Part shown: in pieces, positions 10,726-21,807 of the stretch | Numbering within the stretch: position 1 is the stretch's first letter | Layout: each line of letters begins with the position of its first letter | Source: Aplectana chamaeleonis | Taxonomy: Eukaryota > Nematoda > Chromadorea > Rhabditida > Cosmocercidae | Length of the DNA stretch: 64,000 nt | Assembly (NCBI GenBank): GCA_029168955.1 | Contig: JAPDOI010000021.1 | Location: 3,586,501 to 3,650,500 of the forward strand | Direction: 5' to 3' | Translations under genes and position numbers: made by a program | The notes under the pieces: model-generated | The model's database searches: none | Seen by the model: the letters and a program-made list of their open reading frames with translations, nothing else | What the model was told of the DNA's origin: nothing

Positions 10726-11159
10726 TTCGAATGAATGAATATCGAAAATCGAATAATTTCGAATAAATGAATTAATTTAACTACGGGCCAACCGAATTCA
10801 GAGTTTTGCGACGCTACTGCTTTGAAGAGGCAGTTTTTAAGAATGGCATCGAAAGCTTTTGAACTGCTCAATATTTTCAATATTCCGCTCAGGCAGGGTT
10901 CATGAGTGGCGGCACGCAAAATCGATACGCATCATTTCTACACTAGCAGCTGTCTGATGCCACCCACAGCGGTTCTATTCATACAACGTCTGCGCGTCAC
11001 GAGCGGGCTTTTCGTTAGACCCCGTTCAGAAATCATTCGCGTCACGACGCGATGTTATAATCAGCCTGCATCTCGATCACGCTACGTCGCGTCGCGTCTT
11101 CGCTGGGTGCCCACAGTGAAGAGGCGCGATACATTCGAAATGACGCGCTTTCTCCTAGA

Positions 11160-12240
11160 ACGATAGCGGTCGTATAGCGAGATGGGAGTTGTTCGGCCCG
11201 CCACGCGCCAGCGATTCCATCAATGTTACTGTCTTAGCTGGGGATAGTGTTCGCGGAATTTCTGGATTAGGCGTGATTCCTAGCTTTTTTTCGCTTTTCG
11301 TTAATTTGTTACTTCGACATTTTCTGCCCTGACGAGTATGAGCCGCAAAACTTGCTGCTATTTGATATTTACTCCACCCCTTTGAGTATTACTCATTTTG
11401 CCACCTATTCGTTTTTATTTCGTTTCCTAAAATCGATAAAAAAGAACGAAAACCAAATTAGCCATCGTTGACAGCCATAGAAGCATCTTGTCAAAGGTTG
11501 GGAAAAATATACAAATCTCGCTCTATTGAGAATTCCCGTTCTTATTTTGATCTAGCGCATATGTCGTGGGTTCATTTGCCCTATCAATTTTCGCGGCTTT
11601 AGCTTTGGCTACTAAAAAATGCTCAGTCGGTACCATGGATCTCCATCAAATTTCAGTTTCAACTTTGAAAACCGCAAAGTTTCGCTGAAAACCAAAAAAA
11701 GCGTTGGATAGAAGACGATTTACATTTTCGACCAGTATTGCCCTTACCAGAAGAAAATTCCGGTCCGCAATTGTGGACAAACGCTGTTGCAGCACGTAAT
11801 GTGATGAAGTCGTGCTGGGACGAAGGTTGATCGTGCAGGGACTACGTGGTCCCTTTAGTATTGTCATCATGTGGCGTGCTGCCATAGCGGGTGTCTGCGA
11901 TTGCGGACCAGAGATTCGCTCGGATGAAAGCATTTTTTCAAGTACTCGTCGAAAACAGATTCATTTTGAAACACATAACATCACTGGGAAGTTGAGGCGT
12001 TTCCATGTTTAATGAGGTTCGAGGCTGCGTTTGAGCTCATTACTCATCAGTTACGAATTACGATTAACGAGTTACGAGGATTCGAAAATTACAATTTACG
12101 CAATTCAAAATTTCAGTTACGCACAGCCCTGACTCACACTAGTGCTGGTGCACTGGCCCTTCGAAAAATTTCTGTGTAGGATCCGGTAATGGCTGTGTTA
12201 GATTATTCGGATATATTCGAAGATCGAATATGTTCGATTA
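11160..12240. other. No gene recognised
   Basis: Open frames at 11646-11933 (minus) and 11812-12012 (plus) overlap each other on opposite strands. Neither shows a conserved motif or splice structure. Confidence 0.4.
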
Positions 12241-12244
12241 ATTG

Positions 12245-12345
12245 TCACTGTCGATAGTCGATTTCGAATAATAATCGAATATGAGGTTTTTTCGATAGTC
12301 GATTTCGAATAATAATCGAAAATCGGGACTTTTCGATTACTCGAT
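12245..12345. repeat. Short tandem of ATAGTCGATTTCGAATAATA
   Basis: Two adjacent copies of a roughly 45 bp unit containing TCGATAGTCGATTTCGAAT and AATAATCGAA are seen. They sit inside a wider tract of TCGAATA-like words up to about 12410. Confidence 0.7.
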
Positions 12346-12479
12346 AATCGAATAAATAATCGAATAATTTATTCGAATGTTTATTCGATTGCGAATATTC
12401 GAGCACAACTATAGTAAATACCCGTGAATTCCTGTCTAATCCACCTAAAACAGGATTGCCCGTTCGATCAATACACATG

Positions 12480-13190
12480 GTTTTTGGGAGTCAATCATAC
12501 CCTTAATGCGCTATAAGGGGTATGGCATACTTTTGCGACACACTGTCGCGTCGCGGTGCACAGTGACACCGACCGCCTGTCGCGGAGCTCCCACCCTTTA
12601 GGCGGCGTTCAGAGTTTTCGCGACGCGATGGCACATGACAGCGCGACGCAAAAATCGCGTCGCGCGGAAATCAAGGTGTGAGCGGCGCGAACGTTAGACG
12701 ACTACGCGCAATTGCGTAATTTCCTCAATTTTCCGTACCCAGGCAAAACTAATCAATATTCGGTCTTCTTCTGTTTATTTTAGTGTGATGTACCTTTTTT
12801 TATCTTTTATCTGTATTATTATGGCACATTTTTGTTTTCGTTGCGACAACTTGCTTCTTTGATGACGAAACAATCAAAAAGACATCGGGAGCAAATGATG
12901 CTTAGAATTTTTTTTGGAGTTGATAGTACAGAATAGGGAGGTTTCGGTGAAATGAGACCGAATTTTGCTTGTGTTGCTTGTAAACCGTAAAAAAAACTTT
13001 ACAGCTCGTCAACTCTTTGAAACCATCACCCTCATCCCACTGTCCTTAAATATGCAGATAAAATTGTTTGCAGTATCATCTGAGAACAATACCAAAACCC
13101 ATGACAATTTCAATCGAACTAGTCTTTGAAAAGGCTTGGGAAAATTAAAAACGCCTCTTGAGTCCCCGATGATGGAAGAAAAAATGATTA
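12480..13190. other. No gene recognised
   Basis: GC-rich words (GCGACGCGATGG, GTCGCGTCGCGG) at 12530-12680 relate this part to the flanking inverted repeat. The remainder has no feature that I can support. Confidence 0.4.
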
Positions 13191-13192
13191 CA

Positions 13193-13254
13193 ATCGCTCC
13201 GCGACCATCGCGTCGCATTGCATTGCAACGCGACGCGATGGTCGCGGAGCAATT
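13193..13254. repeat. GC-rich hairpin
   Basis: GCTCCGCGACCATCGCGTCG is followed after a short loop by its reverse complement, CGACGCGATGGTCGCGGAGC. The stem is at least 20 bp without mismatch. It lies directly beside the right arm of the larger inverted repeat and may mark a MITE end or centre. Confidence 0.8.
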
Positions 13255-13512
13255 ATAATTTGCGCGTCGAATTCGATGTATCGCGCCTCTTCACTGTGAA
13301 CACCTAGCGACGACGCGACGCGACGTCGCTTGATCGATACGTAGGCTAATCATAACGTCGCGCCGCGAATGAACTCTAGACGCCTCCTTATGCCTAGTGC
13401 ATACTTCCCGTGACGAGCGACGCGACATTATGCTTGTCATCTAAATCGACCGAAAATCGATATTGCTAATATGCACTGTCGCGGTCGCGGAAAGTATGCG
13501 CTAGGCCTTGGA

Positions 13513-13562
13513 CCTGTCGCTGTCGCAGTGTGCTGCAAGCTTCGGCCCGCGACAGCGACAGG
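13513..13562. repeat. 14 bp stem hairpin
   Basis: CCTGTCGCTGTCGC at 13513-13526 is the exact reverse complement of GCGACAGCGACAGG at 13549-13562, with a 22 nt loop. The motif lies in a GC-rich non-coding tract (13460-13880) with further GTCGC/GCGAC words. Confidence 0.75.
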
Positions 13563-14382
13563 CTTCGGCCCATTCGCAGTATGTCAGCCCTCCGCGTCGC
13601 GTCGCTGTGACAGACGCGCGATAACTGTGCCTACGACGACCGATTCCGTTGTTACGATGCAGGTCCCGCAGCGAATTGTGCTAGATTGCATGCCTGTCGG
13701 TCATGACAGCGGCAAATTATACCATACCCTAAGAGACTTTCAGAGTGGCGTCGCAGCAAAACTCGCGGTCGCGGAAACGGTGTGAGTGATGGGGTTTGCT
13801 ACGCAGCGCAAACTGTGCCGTGCGACGGGGGCGACCGCCGCGCTTTCAGAGTGCGCGAGCTAGCAGCGATGGCAGCAACGTCGCGCGATGAAAATGATTT
13901 CGATCCTTTTTGCCGCTATCGCTGCCGTCCCGCCGTAGTTTCTTTCTATTTGTTGATGTTCCTTCGTTAATAACTGTTCATTAACTCTCTATAAAATACT
14001 TATTTCCCTTATTTTAGTTTTTTTTTCAATCAAAGAAACGGCGGAGAAGAGGTAAGAGACGCAGAGCCATAAATATGATTCGGCGACAAGTCATGGTAAC
14101 GCCCGATTTCTCTCGCTCTGGAGAGCGACACCAAGAATTTTGCAGCGACGCCACTCTGAAAGGCCTACACTCGCACAGATAACCCAAACGAAGAGGATTA
14201 ATGCCAATTATGCGCAAAATCTGCGCTGATGATGCGCAACAAAAAGCGGCGTAAATTTCACGACGCGCTCCAATTGGATGTCTGCAGTGTAAGTACGCAC
14301 CTGTATGGCTACTGTAGAATGGAATGTCGAGTCGTGACATCAGATACGCTTGTTTGAGTAACAGGACATGCCGAATCTACCA
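13563..14382. other. No gene recognised
   Basis: Short open frames at 13471-13970 follow GC-rich repeat words, and the minus-strand frame at 14026-14340 has no recognisable motif. None is supported as a gene. Confidence 0.4.
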
Positions 14383-14660
14383 ATATTCGACTCGTTATCC
14401 GATCCGAATCATGACATTTTTCGGATATTCGGTATCCGAATCATTACCCGACTCATGCCACATTTCGGTGATTCAGATTTCGGATCAAACAGATTTCGGC
14501 GTTTTTTCGGTGAATCGGATTTTGGATCATTCGGATTTTGACGTTTTTTCGGTAATTCGGATTTTGACGTTTTTTTCGGTGAATCGGATTTTGAATCATT
14601 AAAATTTCGGTTCATTCGGATGGATATCCGAAAATGAGTGAGTCGGATCCAATGTATACT
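14383..14660. repeat. TCGGAT-rich repeat block, inverted copy
   Basis: This is the reverse-orientation relative of 10030-10330. Inside, a 27-30 bp unit (ATTCGGATTTTGACG then TTTTTTCGGTGA) repeats in tandem at 14480-14600. Its end GGATCCAATGTATACTGCATAG corresponds to the target site that at 9819 carries the palindromic MITE. Confidence 0.75.
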
Positions 14661-15420
14661 GCATAGCCAGTGGACATAACAGATCCGAAGACAAGCGACC
14701 CACGATCGTAAACATCTCCCAATGGCATTTGCTAATGGCCATGCGGACGGCAGGGTCGGTGGAGTGAGAGATAGGTATCGACTGCTGTCAACGAGGATTT
14801 ATTAGTTTGAATCCATAGGCTCAGACCATGTTAAAGAAGAAAGACGTTATTTCTCTTTCAGCGAATGACAAAAATCAGTCATTGAAGGCAACGAGATTTT
14901 TGTTGCTGAAGGAAAATTCAATTGTTTAAAAACTAAAATTGAAATGAACATCAACGAATGAAAAAGACCAGCGACGGCACAAAAATTCGAGATTCTCGTT
15001 TCTGAAGTGATGTTTGTCTTCTAAAGCATTTTTGCATTTTCTGGTGTAGAAAACATTCTATTTAATGTTCAAAAAATTCTATCTGATAATGTGACAATTT
15101 TATTGAACAGTAAAGCTGAAATATCATCACCGTTTTCTAACTTCGTTCGAAACCTTGATAAATTTTTCACATTAAACCTGGTTCTTAAAAAAAATTAGTT
15201 AAGAATTTGCTTTTTCCCTAAAACAATCCTATGACGGATTCCGCTTCAGCAAGTACTCGCTAATATTACTAAAAAAACTGTGCAATAAATTACTCTACAT
15301 ACGAGGGGTGCGAGGTAGTGCTACAAAATTAAAAAAAATTGTGCGAAGTGGAAGACACTTTATAAGCTACAAAAGCGAGCTTGAAAAGTGAATTTATCGA
15401 ACCCACCCGACAATTATGAG
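14661..15420. other. AT-rich stretch, nothing recognised
   Basis: There is no open frame of 60 codons and no repeat structure that I can define. Confidence 0.4.
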
Positions 15421-15976
15421 TTTAAAGGCAGTGGTCACGATGAAAAACGCTATCGAAAAAGCTACAAAAATCAGCTTAGATCAAAAACAGCTGAAAAACT
15501 ATGAAGGTAGCGCGGTGAAAAACGGTCTACAAATAGTTTCTAGGGCCCAAAGAAGCTAGTTCGTGCACACGTGCACAGCGATGACGAAACAGATCGCAGT
15601 CTCATGCCGAGCAGTCAAAAATCATCGACATTCAGAGGACGAACTAAATGCAAATTTAACGAATAAAAACAGTTGAATAATGAAAGCATCACTTCAGTCA
15701 ATGTTTTTGACTAGATGTGTACATAAATTCGAAGGTTCATTGATTGACATTCAATTTCAAGCTAGCTGATGTTCTTGATATAAGAGGTCATCGATGCCGA
15801 TGATGTGGAGAGGGCTCGTCCACCATCAAAAGACAAGAAAGTTCAGGTTTCAAATTCGGCCCAAAACAGTGGTTTTTTCGCGATTTTTTCTTATAGGTCC
15901 TACTACTCGAGACCCAGGAAAGGATTTGGAGAGAAAAAGACGACAAGCATATTTGATCGCGACCACTGCCTTTAAA
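15421..15976. mobile_element. MITE with TTTAAAGGCAGTGGTC ends
   Basis: TTTAAAGGCAGTGGTCACGA at 15421 faces its reverse complement (one mismatch) at 15954-15976, giving a 556 bp element with about 23 bp terminal repeats. The interior has no transposase. Its termini are variants of those at 27617/31975 and 33786/34249, so the window holds several subfamilies of one MITE group. Confidence 0.75.
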
Positions 15977-16085
15977 AAAAAATTGTGTCAGTGGCTTTGG
16001 CAAATTCTCAATTTTTTCACTCCTTAAAATTAAGGCTGTACCCAACTTTGAAATTTCGCTAATCAAATTGCTCCACAATGAAGAA

Positions 16086-16822
16086 CTCTGCCAACGCGTA
16101 GCTAGATGCCTCCGAGGGCGCGGCCTGTAACGCCGCCCCATTCCATGTAGCGAGAATTCACGGGTTTTCGCTACGATAGCTAAAACCCGCATATTCTTGT
16201 GTCGACGGTACAAGGGTGCAAATTCTACGCCTACTCTACGTAAAAACGAAGGCTTAATTCGATACATTGATCTCTCCGTCGCTAAACCCGTATATTCTCG
16301 CTATAATTTTGTAGCGAGAATCTACGGATTTCGCGACAGCCTGTGTTAAAAGGCAATCTCAAACCCGCGCTGGCTACGCGGAACGCAGGGATGCCGTTCG
16401 AACAGTGTTGGCCCAGTCATCTCACTGAGTGATTACTCGACACTCTGTGGCTGACCGTGGAGGGTGACCCCGTGACGCTCTCTGGGAGACCATGGAGAGG
16501 ATAATTTTGATCATTGGGATGCGGCAGGCCGTGGGGAAGAAACGGCGATGCTGTCGATCGCAGCTGGGATCGCCTTTCTAGTACGGATCAGGACTGGGTG
16601 GGTCGATCGACCGAGTGCTGTAACGAGAATTTGCGTAGAATACGCGGGTGCCGTAGCAAGAATTTACGTAGAATATGCGGGCGCTGTAGCTAAAATTTCA
16701 ACAACTGAGGCTAAACTTTCCATAATTTACGTAAAATCTTGGGTCAAAATTAGACTAGATGCCCCCGAAACCCTGGGCATCTCCGGTTTCCGTGTGAGGC
16801 ATCTAGCTACGCGCTGGCAGAG
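16086..16822. mobile_element. 737 bp element with 27 bp terminal inverted repeats
   Basis: CTCTGCCAACGCGTAGCTAG... at 16086-16112 is mirrored at 16796-16822 with one mismatch. The interior repeats words such as GTAGCGAGAATTTACG (near 16140, 16310 and, as two 36 bp tandem units, 16623-16695). No transposase is present. I could not establish a target duplication. Confidence 0.7.
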
Positions 16823-17760
16823 GAATAGATTGCATTTACATTTTACAAAATTTGAGCTCGACCACCTTGCATGAGTTACCCAAGGCTTCATAAACACATT
16901 TAAAAAAATGAACAATCAAAAAATAATAATTGGAAGCCAAACCCATATTCAAATCCAGTAGTTCGTAGTAGAAATGGGGTTAACGCATTAATATCATCGT
17001 ATTGCTGGTCAAGAAAGGTTTCATGTTGACATGGAAACATGAAAACTCTAATGAGTTGGCAAACCAACGCATTTGGGATCAGCGTTTATCGAAAGTGTTG
17101 TCATTGGGGTTGAATAGAATTGTTTATCAGCAGCATAGTAGCTCACGATTCAGTGGAATACAGATGAATAGCGCAGAAATACAGTGAGGAAGTAATCAAA
17201 TCGAAGCACTCGTGAAAGAGGCACTCTGGAGGCAATCTCGTCCAAGCCGAGGGTCGGAGTCGGGCCCGCCCCTCTGGCTCCGCCCTCAGTGGAGTGCCTG
17301 TTGTCTACCCCCCAGCGAAGCGACACAGCGCATCAAGGTGGGGTCAGTGAAGGATCGTTGAAGTTATTGAGTGCACTTTTTTTGTATTTTTGTTTTTCAT
17401 GTTTTTCAAAAAAAACACTCTAAACTTAACTTCCGAATAGAATTAGATTTGTTCTGTAGACAGAGTGATGAATCTGAATGCATCTTTGAAGAGATATAGG
17501 ATAGAAACCGCGGGAAATCACAGACGATAGTGTGAGAGGAAAGTCAGAAGATAAATAAATACAATATCCAATGCGACGGTGTAGAGATTGTGTGGAAAAG
17601 CAGCTGTTCAGAAAGCTTTTTTGCTGTCTGGTTAAAAACATTGTGTGCAGGAACACACTGCACAACCAACGCGACGCCACTATTTTTGCCCCCGCGCGTC
17701 GCCCGATTCAAGCTTTGGCCAGTAAATCGGAGTGGTGTAGACGCGCGCTATAATCAATGC
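16823..17760. other. No gene recognised
   Basis: Short frames at 17002-17187 and 17426-17829 are not supported. From about 17655 the sequence (GCGACGCCAC, GCGCGTCG) looks like the left part of an older repeat that continues after the MITE at 17761-17954. Confidence 0.4.
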
Positions 17761-17954
17761 GGTGCTATGTGGGAAGGGGGGCGCTGTTGTATCGCCCTTG
17801 GCCACGCCCATTTTTCCGTGCCGCAATGACTCTCCTGATTTTGGCAGGTGAGGGAAACCCCGGGTAGGTGCTCAAATTTAGTGCGGCACAGTAACACGGG
17901 CGTGGCCAAGTCCATCGCGCCATAGTGCCCCCTCCCCCCTTCCCACATAGCACC
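17761..17954. mobile_element. 194 bp foldback MITE with 8 bp target duplication
   Basis: GGTGCTATGTGGGAAGGGGG at the left end mirrors CCCTTCCCACATAGCACC at the right end, and GGCCACGCCC mirrors GGGCGTGGCC further in. ATCAATGC flanks both sides (17753-17760 and 17955-17962). An 8 bp duplication fits hAT- or Merlin-type transposition; the ends do not look like the CAGGG-type hAT ends seen elsewhere here. It has no coding potential. Confidence 0.88.
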
Positions 17955-18010
17955 ATCAATGCACCCAAACTTCTGGCGCGTTGACGCCCTGAATTGGCCA
18001 ACGCAACTCG

Positions 18011-18225
18011 TCCAGTTTGAATAATGTTATCCAGCCCACCCCCCCCAAATCGGCTCATTGGCCTTGGGACAGATTTTTGCATTGGAGCAGGTTTTTCGCA
18101 CTAGACTTCCAATCTTCTCAGAAAGTATCAATATCACAATTTCGCAGGATTTCTCTATCGTGCGAGCAAATTTCAAGGATAGAATGGCTCAACTCACATG
18201 TATAGCTGGTTTCGATAGTCTGACT
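18011..18225 (+). repeat. Left arm of an outer inverted repeat
   Basis: The sequence from GTCCAGTTTGAATAATG to GGTTTCGATAGTC recurs as reverse complement at about 21808-22005 with moderate divergence. Shared words include TTTGCATTGGAGCAGG, AGAAAGTATCAATATCACA and TTTCAAGGATAGAATGGCTC. Everything between the arms (MITEs and mariner) is nested inside this larger repeat or lies between two inverted insertions of it. Confidence 0.8.
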
Positions 18226-18227
18226 TT

Positions 18228-18720
18228 GGCCCTAGTTATACACCGGCGGGACGCTGCGGAAATAGCAAGACAGCTATCACTTATATGCGCCCTAACTGTG
18301 CGCAGGCATGCCAAAAGGAACAGTAGTCGCAGAAAAACGCGCCGGAAGGCCGCACAGAGCAGTTATACACGCCGCGGCACCGTATACTGTATCCTTGCGG
18401 GACCTGCCCTGTTGGAAATTTCCCAATTTCCATCAGCTGATTATTTTTCCAATTTAAAATTGGTAAAGCATCACCAAAACGACATAACGAGCACTGTAAT
18501 GACGGGAGGAATTGATTATTAGTGCTATTCTGCAAATAAAAAGTGTCAGAAGCGAAAAAACCGATAAAATACCATTAAAAACGCCTGGAAAATTTTTGTC
18601 TGCAGTATTGCGTCAAAGACGCCAAAGACGCAACATTGCAGACGAGTCCCTAATTCACGCAGCATGCGGCGGCAATGTCATCGCGAGACGTTTTCATTCC
18701 GCTGGTGTATAACTAGGGCC
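18228..18720 (+). mobile_element. 493 bp MITE with GGCCCTAGTTATACACC ends, copy 1
   Basis: The element begins GGCCCTAGTTATACACCGGC and ends GCTGGTGTATAACTAGGGCC. TTT lies on both sides, compatible with a 3 bp target duplication. GGCC-type ends with 3 bp duplications suggest a PIF/Harbinger-like mobiliser (inference). The open frames inside, on both strands, are also found in copy 2 but differ by amino-acid-changing substitutions and match nothing known. Confidence 0.85.
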
Positions 18721-18909
18721 TTTGACTGACTTTGCTATGGAGATTTCTTGTGATTTTATTTATTCATGCATTTTAAAGGGTAGACTCTGTTTCATTCCAA
18801 GTGAACTCACGTTTTCGCTTATTACAGCGCGGAGCGGTGGCTTTTTCGTCGAAACCGCCTTATCACTAGTTATATTTCACCGAGGCCCACCGCTCCGCTG
18901 CTGGTGATA
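18721..18909. other. Spacer between two inverted MITE copies
   Basis: This 189 bp stretch contains a small imperfect hairpin (GGAGCGGTGG near 18834 and CCACCGCTCC near 18888). Nothing else is recognised. Confidence 0.5.
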
Positions 18910-19565
18910 GGCCCTAGTTATACACCAGCGGAATGAAAACGTCTCGCGATGACATTGCCGCCGCATGCTGCGTGAATTAGGGACTCGTCTGCAATGTTGC
19001 GTCTTTGGCGTCTTTGACGCAATACTGCAGACAAAAATTTTCCAGGCGTTTTTAATGGTATTTTACCGGTTTTTTCGCTTTTCACACTTTTTACTTGCAG
19101 AATATAACTAATAATCAATTCCTCTCGTCATTACAGTGCTCGTTGTGTCGTTCTGGTGATGTTTTAACAATTTTAAATCTGAAAAATAATCAGCTGGGTG
19201 AAATCGGCAAATTTCCAACAGGGCAGGTCCCGCAAGGATACAGTATACGGTGCCGCGGCGTGTATAACTTCTCTGTGCGGCCTTCCGGCGCGTTTTTCTG
19301 CGACTACTGTTCCTTTTGGCATGCCTGAGCACAGTTAGGGCGCATATATGGTTAGATCCGCGGCCTGTGTCCTCAAGAAAAAACGTGTAAATTCAAATCG
19401 CGGCTGACGTGGCGGTTTAAATCTCAATCTCTGAGAATTAGACCGCCGCGCCAGCCGCGGTTTGAATTTAAACGTTTTTTCTTGAGGACACAGGCCACGG
19501 ACCTAATTATAAGTGATAGTTGTCTTGCTATTTCCGCAGCGTCCCGCCGGTGTATAACTAGGGCC
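18910..19565 (-). mobile_element. 493 bp MITE, inverted copy 2, carrying a nested MITE
   Basis: This is the reverse-orientation copy of the element at 18228-18720, ending at GGCC at 19565. ATA lies on both sides. Its length is 656 bp. Subtracting the 161 bp MITE at 19349-19509 and one TA gives 493 bp, exactly the length of copy 1. Confidence 0.87.
19349..19509. mobile_element. 161 bp palindromic MITE, TA target, copy A
   Basis: TGGTTAGATCCGCGGCCTGT at the left mirrors ACAGGCCACGGACCTAATTA at the right. The arms carry CAAGAAAAAACG and a GC-rich core (CGCGGCTGACGTGGCGG). TA flanks both sides (19347-19348 and 19510-19511). The matching place in copy 1 of the host MITE is uninterrupted with a single TA, so insertion and target are proven internally. 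A sister copy is at 25655. Confidence 0.93.
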
Positions 19566-20438
19566 ATAATCGAAATCAACAGGTCACTACGGCTGTACCA
19601 GAGCTTAGAAGAACTTCACTAAAATGTGGATCTGGTTTTGGTGCGGAATATTGATGTAGTGAAAATGAATAAAAGTTCAATTTTGTGCTTCATGTGCCAT
19701 TATTCTAAAAAAGGCACATCGCTCACATTTGGTCATTATACCAATTAGAGGGCTTTGAAAGCACTCAAATAAATCTTCCAGATTTGACTCAAAATCCTCC
19801 CAGTGGGGTTATTTGGGGCGCTGATCACGAATATGGATATTAATTTCCGATTTTACAAAGTTTTCGACTTGATTGGTTCAAAGCTTCAAAGCAGGGGAAA
19901 ATTTGATGGCAGATCGCCACTTTGAACTATTTCCGGTGTGCTACGATAGTTATGGCTCAAATTGGGCATCTGTGGGTTATTTGGAAGGCTGAGCCCGAAT
20001 CTGACATCCGTTTATCGACTTTAGTCAGATTACGGTAGATCACGATGGGTATACGGTAGTTTGGTCAAAGTTTCAGATTTGACTCAAAGTTTGTATGCGG
20101 GAATTATTCGGGGCGGTGAACACGAATTCAATGCCCAGTTGTCGATTTTCGAATTATTGAGGTGCGTTTTGCTCCCTAAGGGGCATGGTACCTACCGTAA
20201 CCCGCAGTAAACTTCAGAATTTTGACAAACGGACTTCAGGTTCGTGTTCCGCACCCTAGATTACCCCTGCATACAAGTTTTGAGCCGAATCCGAGATTTT
20301 TCTCCAAACACCCAAAAAAATTCATGGGGGCTTACCTTGCCCCCTTACCTTGCCAGTAGGCTTTGAAAAAATCGTATAACTTTTTTCAGAGTGGTTTCAG
20401 GCAGCTGGGAAGACGATAATCGGATTCTACGCCAAAAA
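19566..20438 (+). repeat. Degenerate ~150 bp repeats of a dispersed family
   Basis: Diverged units share CAGATTTGACTCAAA, then GGGTTATTTGGGGCGCTGA, then CACGAATATGGA (near 19785, 19950 and 20070). They are followed by TTTTGACAAACGGACTTCAG and GCACCCTAGATTACCCC. Related phrases recur at 32535-32580 and 33365-33400. There is no coding potential. Confidence 0.6.
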
Positions 20439-20440
20439 TA

Positions 20441-21712
20441 TTAGGTCTAGAAGTTAATTTCCGCGTTTTTGTTGTTATTGATATTTTGTAAAAAATAAAA
20501 TTATTTTTATATAACGAATTTTATGTTATAATGCTCACTGTATTATCAGCTTTCTATTGATATATAACTTGCTTCACGTACCTTATAAAAAGTATTATTT
20601 TAGTTTCAGAATATGTCAACTTTTGTGCCGGAAAACGCCATTTGCGGGAAGCTCTCCTTTCCTTTTTCATCTCAAGAAGAAAGCCACTGACGCGCACCAA
20701 ATGCTTGCTCAAGCTTACGGGGATGCTGCTCCATCCATAAGAACCTGCCAAGAATGGTTTCAGCGTTTCAAATCGGGTGATTTTGACGTTAAGGACAAAG
20801 ATCGACCAGGACAGCCAAAAAGTTCGAAGACGAAGAACTTCAGGCTTTGTTGGATCAAGATTCGGCTCAAACGCAAGAACAGCTCGCGGCATCTCTCGGC
20901 GTCACCCAAAAGCAATTTCTATTCGATTGAAGGCAATGGGGAAGATTCAAAGGAAGGAAAATGGATCCCCTATGAGCTCTCAGAACGCAACAAAGAGCAG
21001 AGAAAAACAACTTCACAAATCTTGTTGGACCGATTCCAAAGAAAGTCTTTTTACACCGCATCATAACTGGCGATGAAAAGTGGGTGTACTACGACAATCC
21101 GAAGCGAAGAAAATCGGGTTAGTCCTGGTGAAACAACAACTTCGACCGCAAAACCAAACATCCACGGGAAGAAGGTCTTACTGTGCATATGGTGGGATCA
21201 ACGCGGTATACTGTACCTATGAACTTCTTCAACCTGGCGAAACAGTTACTGCGAATCGCTATCAACATCAACTAGCGCAATTGCGGCATGAAATCGAAGC
21301 AAAGAGACCAGAATGGGCGAGTCGACACGAAAAAGCCATATTGCTTCATGATAACGCTCGACCTCATGTTGCTCGAACGGTAAAGGATACGCCTAAAAGA
21401 GTTCAAACAAAGTCTTACCGCACCCGCCGTATCCAGACATCGCCCGTCGGATTATCACCTTTTCCGGTCAATGGCGCATGATCTGAAGCGAGCAGCGTCA
21501 AGATCGTCAAGATGTCAAAAATGGCTCGATGAATGGGTGGAGGCCAAACCAGAAAATTTTATTATGATGGAATCCATAAGTTACCCAAACTCTGGGAAAT
21601 GGCTGTTATTAATGACGGAAATTATTTTGAATAAAAATTTTGTTTAAGTATGTCCAGTTTTCAATAGTGTAAAAAGCGTAAAAAAAACGCGGAAATTAAC
21701 TTCTAGACCTAA
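20441..21712 (+). mobile_element. Full-length mariner transposon (dead)
   Basis: The terminal repeats start TTAGGTCTAGAAGTTAATTT at 20441 and end in the reverse complement at 21712, each about 30 bp. TA duplicates lie at 20439-20440 and 21713-21714. At 1,272 bp this is a complete mariner by size, and TTAGG-type ends occur in the cecropia/mori-like mariner branches. The transposase frame is broken, so the copy could only move with a helper. Confidence 0.96.
20613..21647 (+). pseudogene. Mariner transposase, multiple frameshifts
   Basis: From the ATG at 20613 (MSTFVPE) to the TAA at 21645-21647 is 1,035 nt, the length of a 345-codon mariner transposase. Domains appear in the right order but in different frames: helix-turn-helix DNA binding (AQAYGDAAPSIRTCQEWFQR), linker (DKDRPGQPK), then the DDE/D core with [30 protein letters not shown] and DYHLFRSMAHDL. 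All three catalytic aspartates (GDE, HDN, DYHLF) are readable. At least five small indels scatter the protein over all three frames. The enzyme would cut and paste the element at TA sites; this copy cannot be translated as one protein. Confidence 0.95.
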
Positions 21713-21807
21713 TAGTTCTAGAATAGTACATTCATAATCATAATTATATGCTTCACTGATGTCTAAAACGTAATAAAATAGAACATTTAACTGTTATACA
21801 GTCCAAC

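Larger units (their letters stand above)
11011..13395. repeat. GC-rich inverted repeat pair (~130 bp arms, 2.4 kb apart)
   Basis: The left arm, 11011-11155, includes CGCGTCACGACGCGATG, GTCGCGTCGCGTCTTCGC, CACAGTGAAGAGGCGCGATA and CATTCGAAATGACGCG. The right arm, 13262-13395, carries the reverse complement of the same series in the same order with scattered mismatches. They could be the ends of one 2.4 kb element or two independent inverted insertions of one MITE. The interior holds no recognisable transposase. Similar GCGACGCGA motifs also occur at 12530-12680. Confidence 0.6.

Noticed and set aside
18281..19328. Matching open frames in the two 493 bp MITE copies (18281-18535 minus and 19095-19328 plus)
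   Set aside because: The similarity follows from the DNA being an inverted duplicate. The differences often change amino acids, there is no known domain, and overlapping frames on the other strand are equally conserved.
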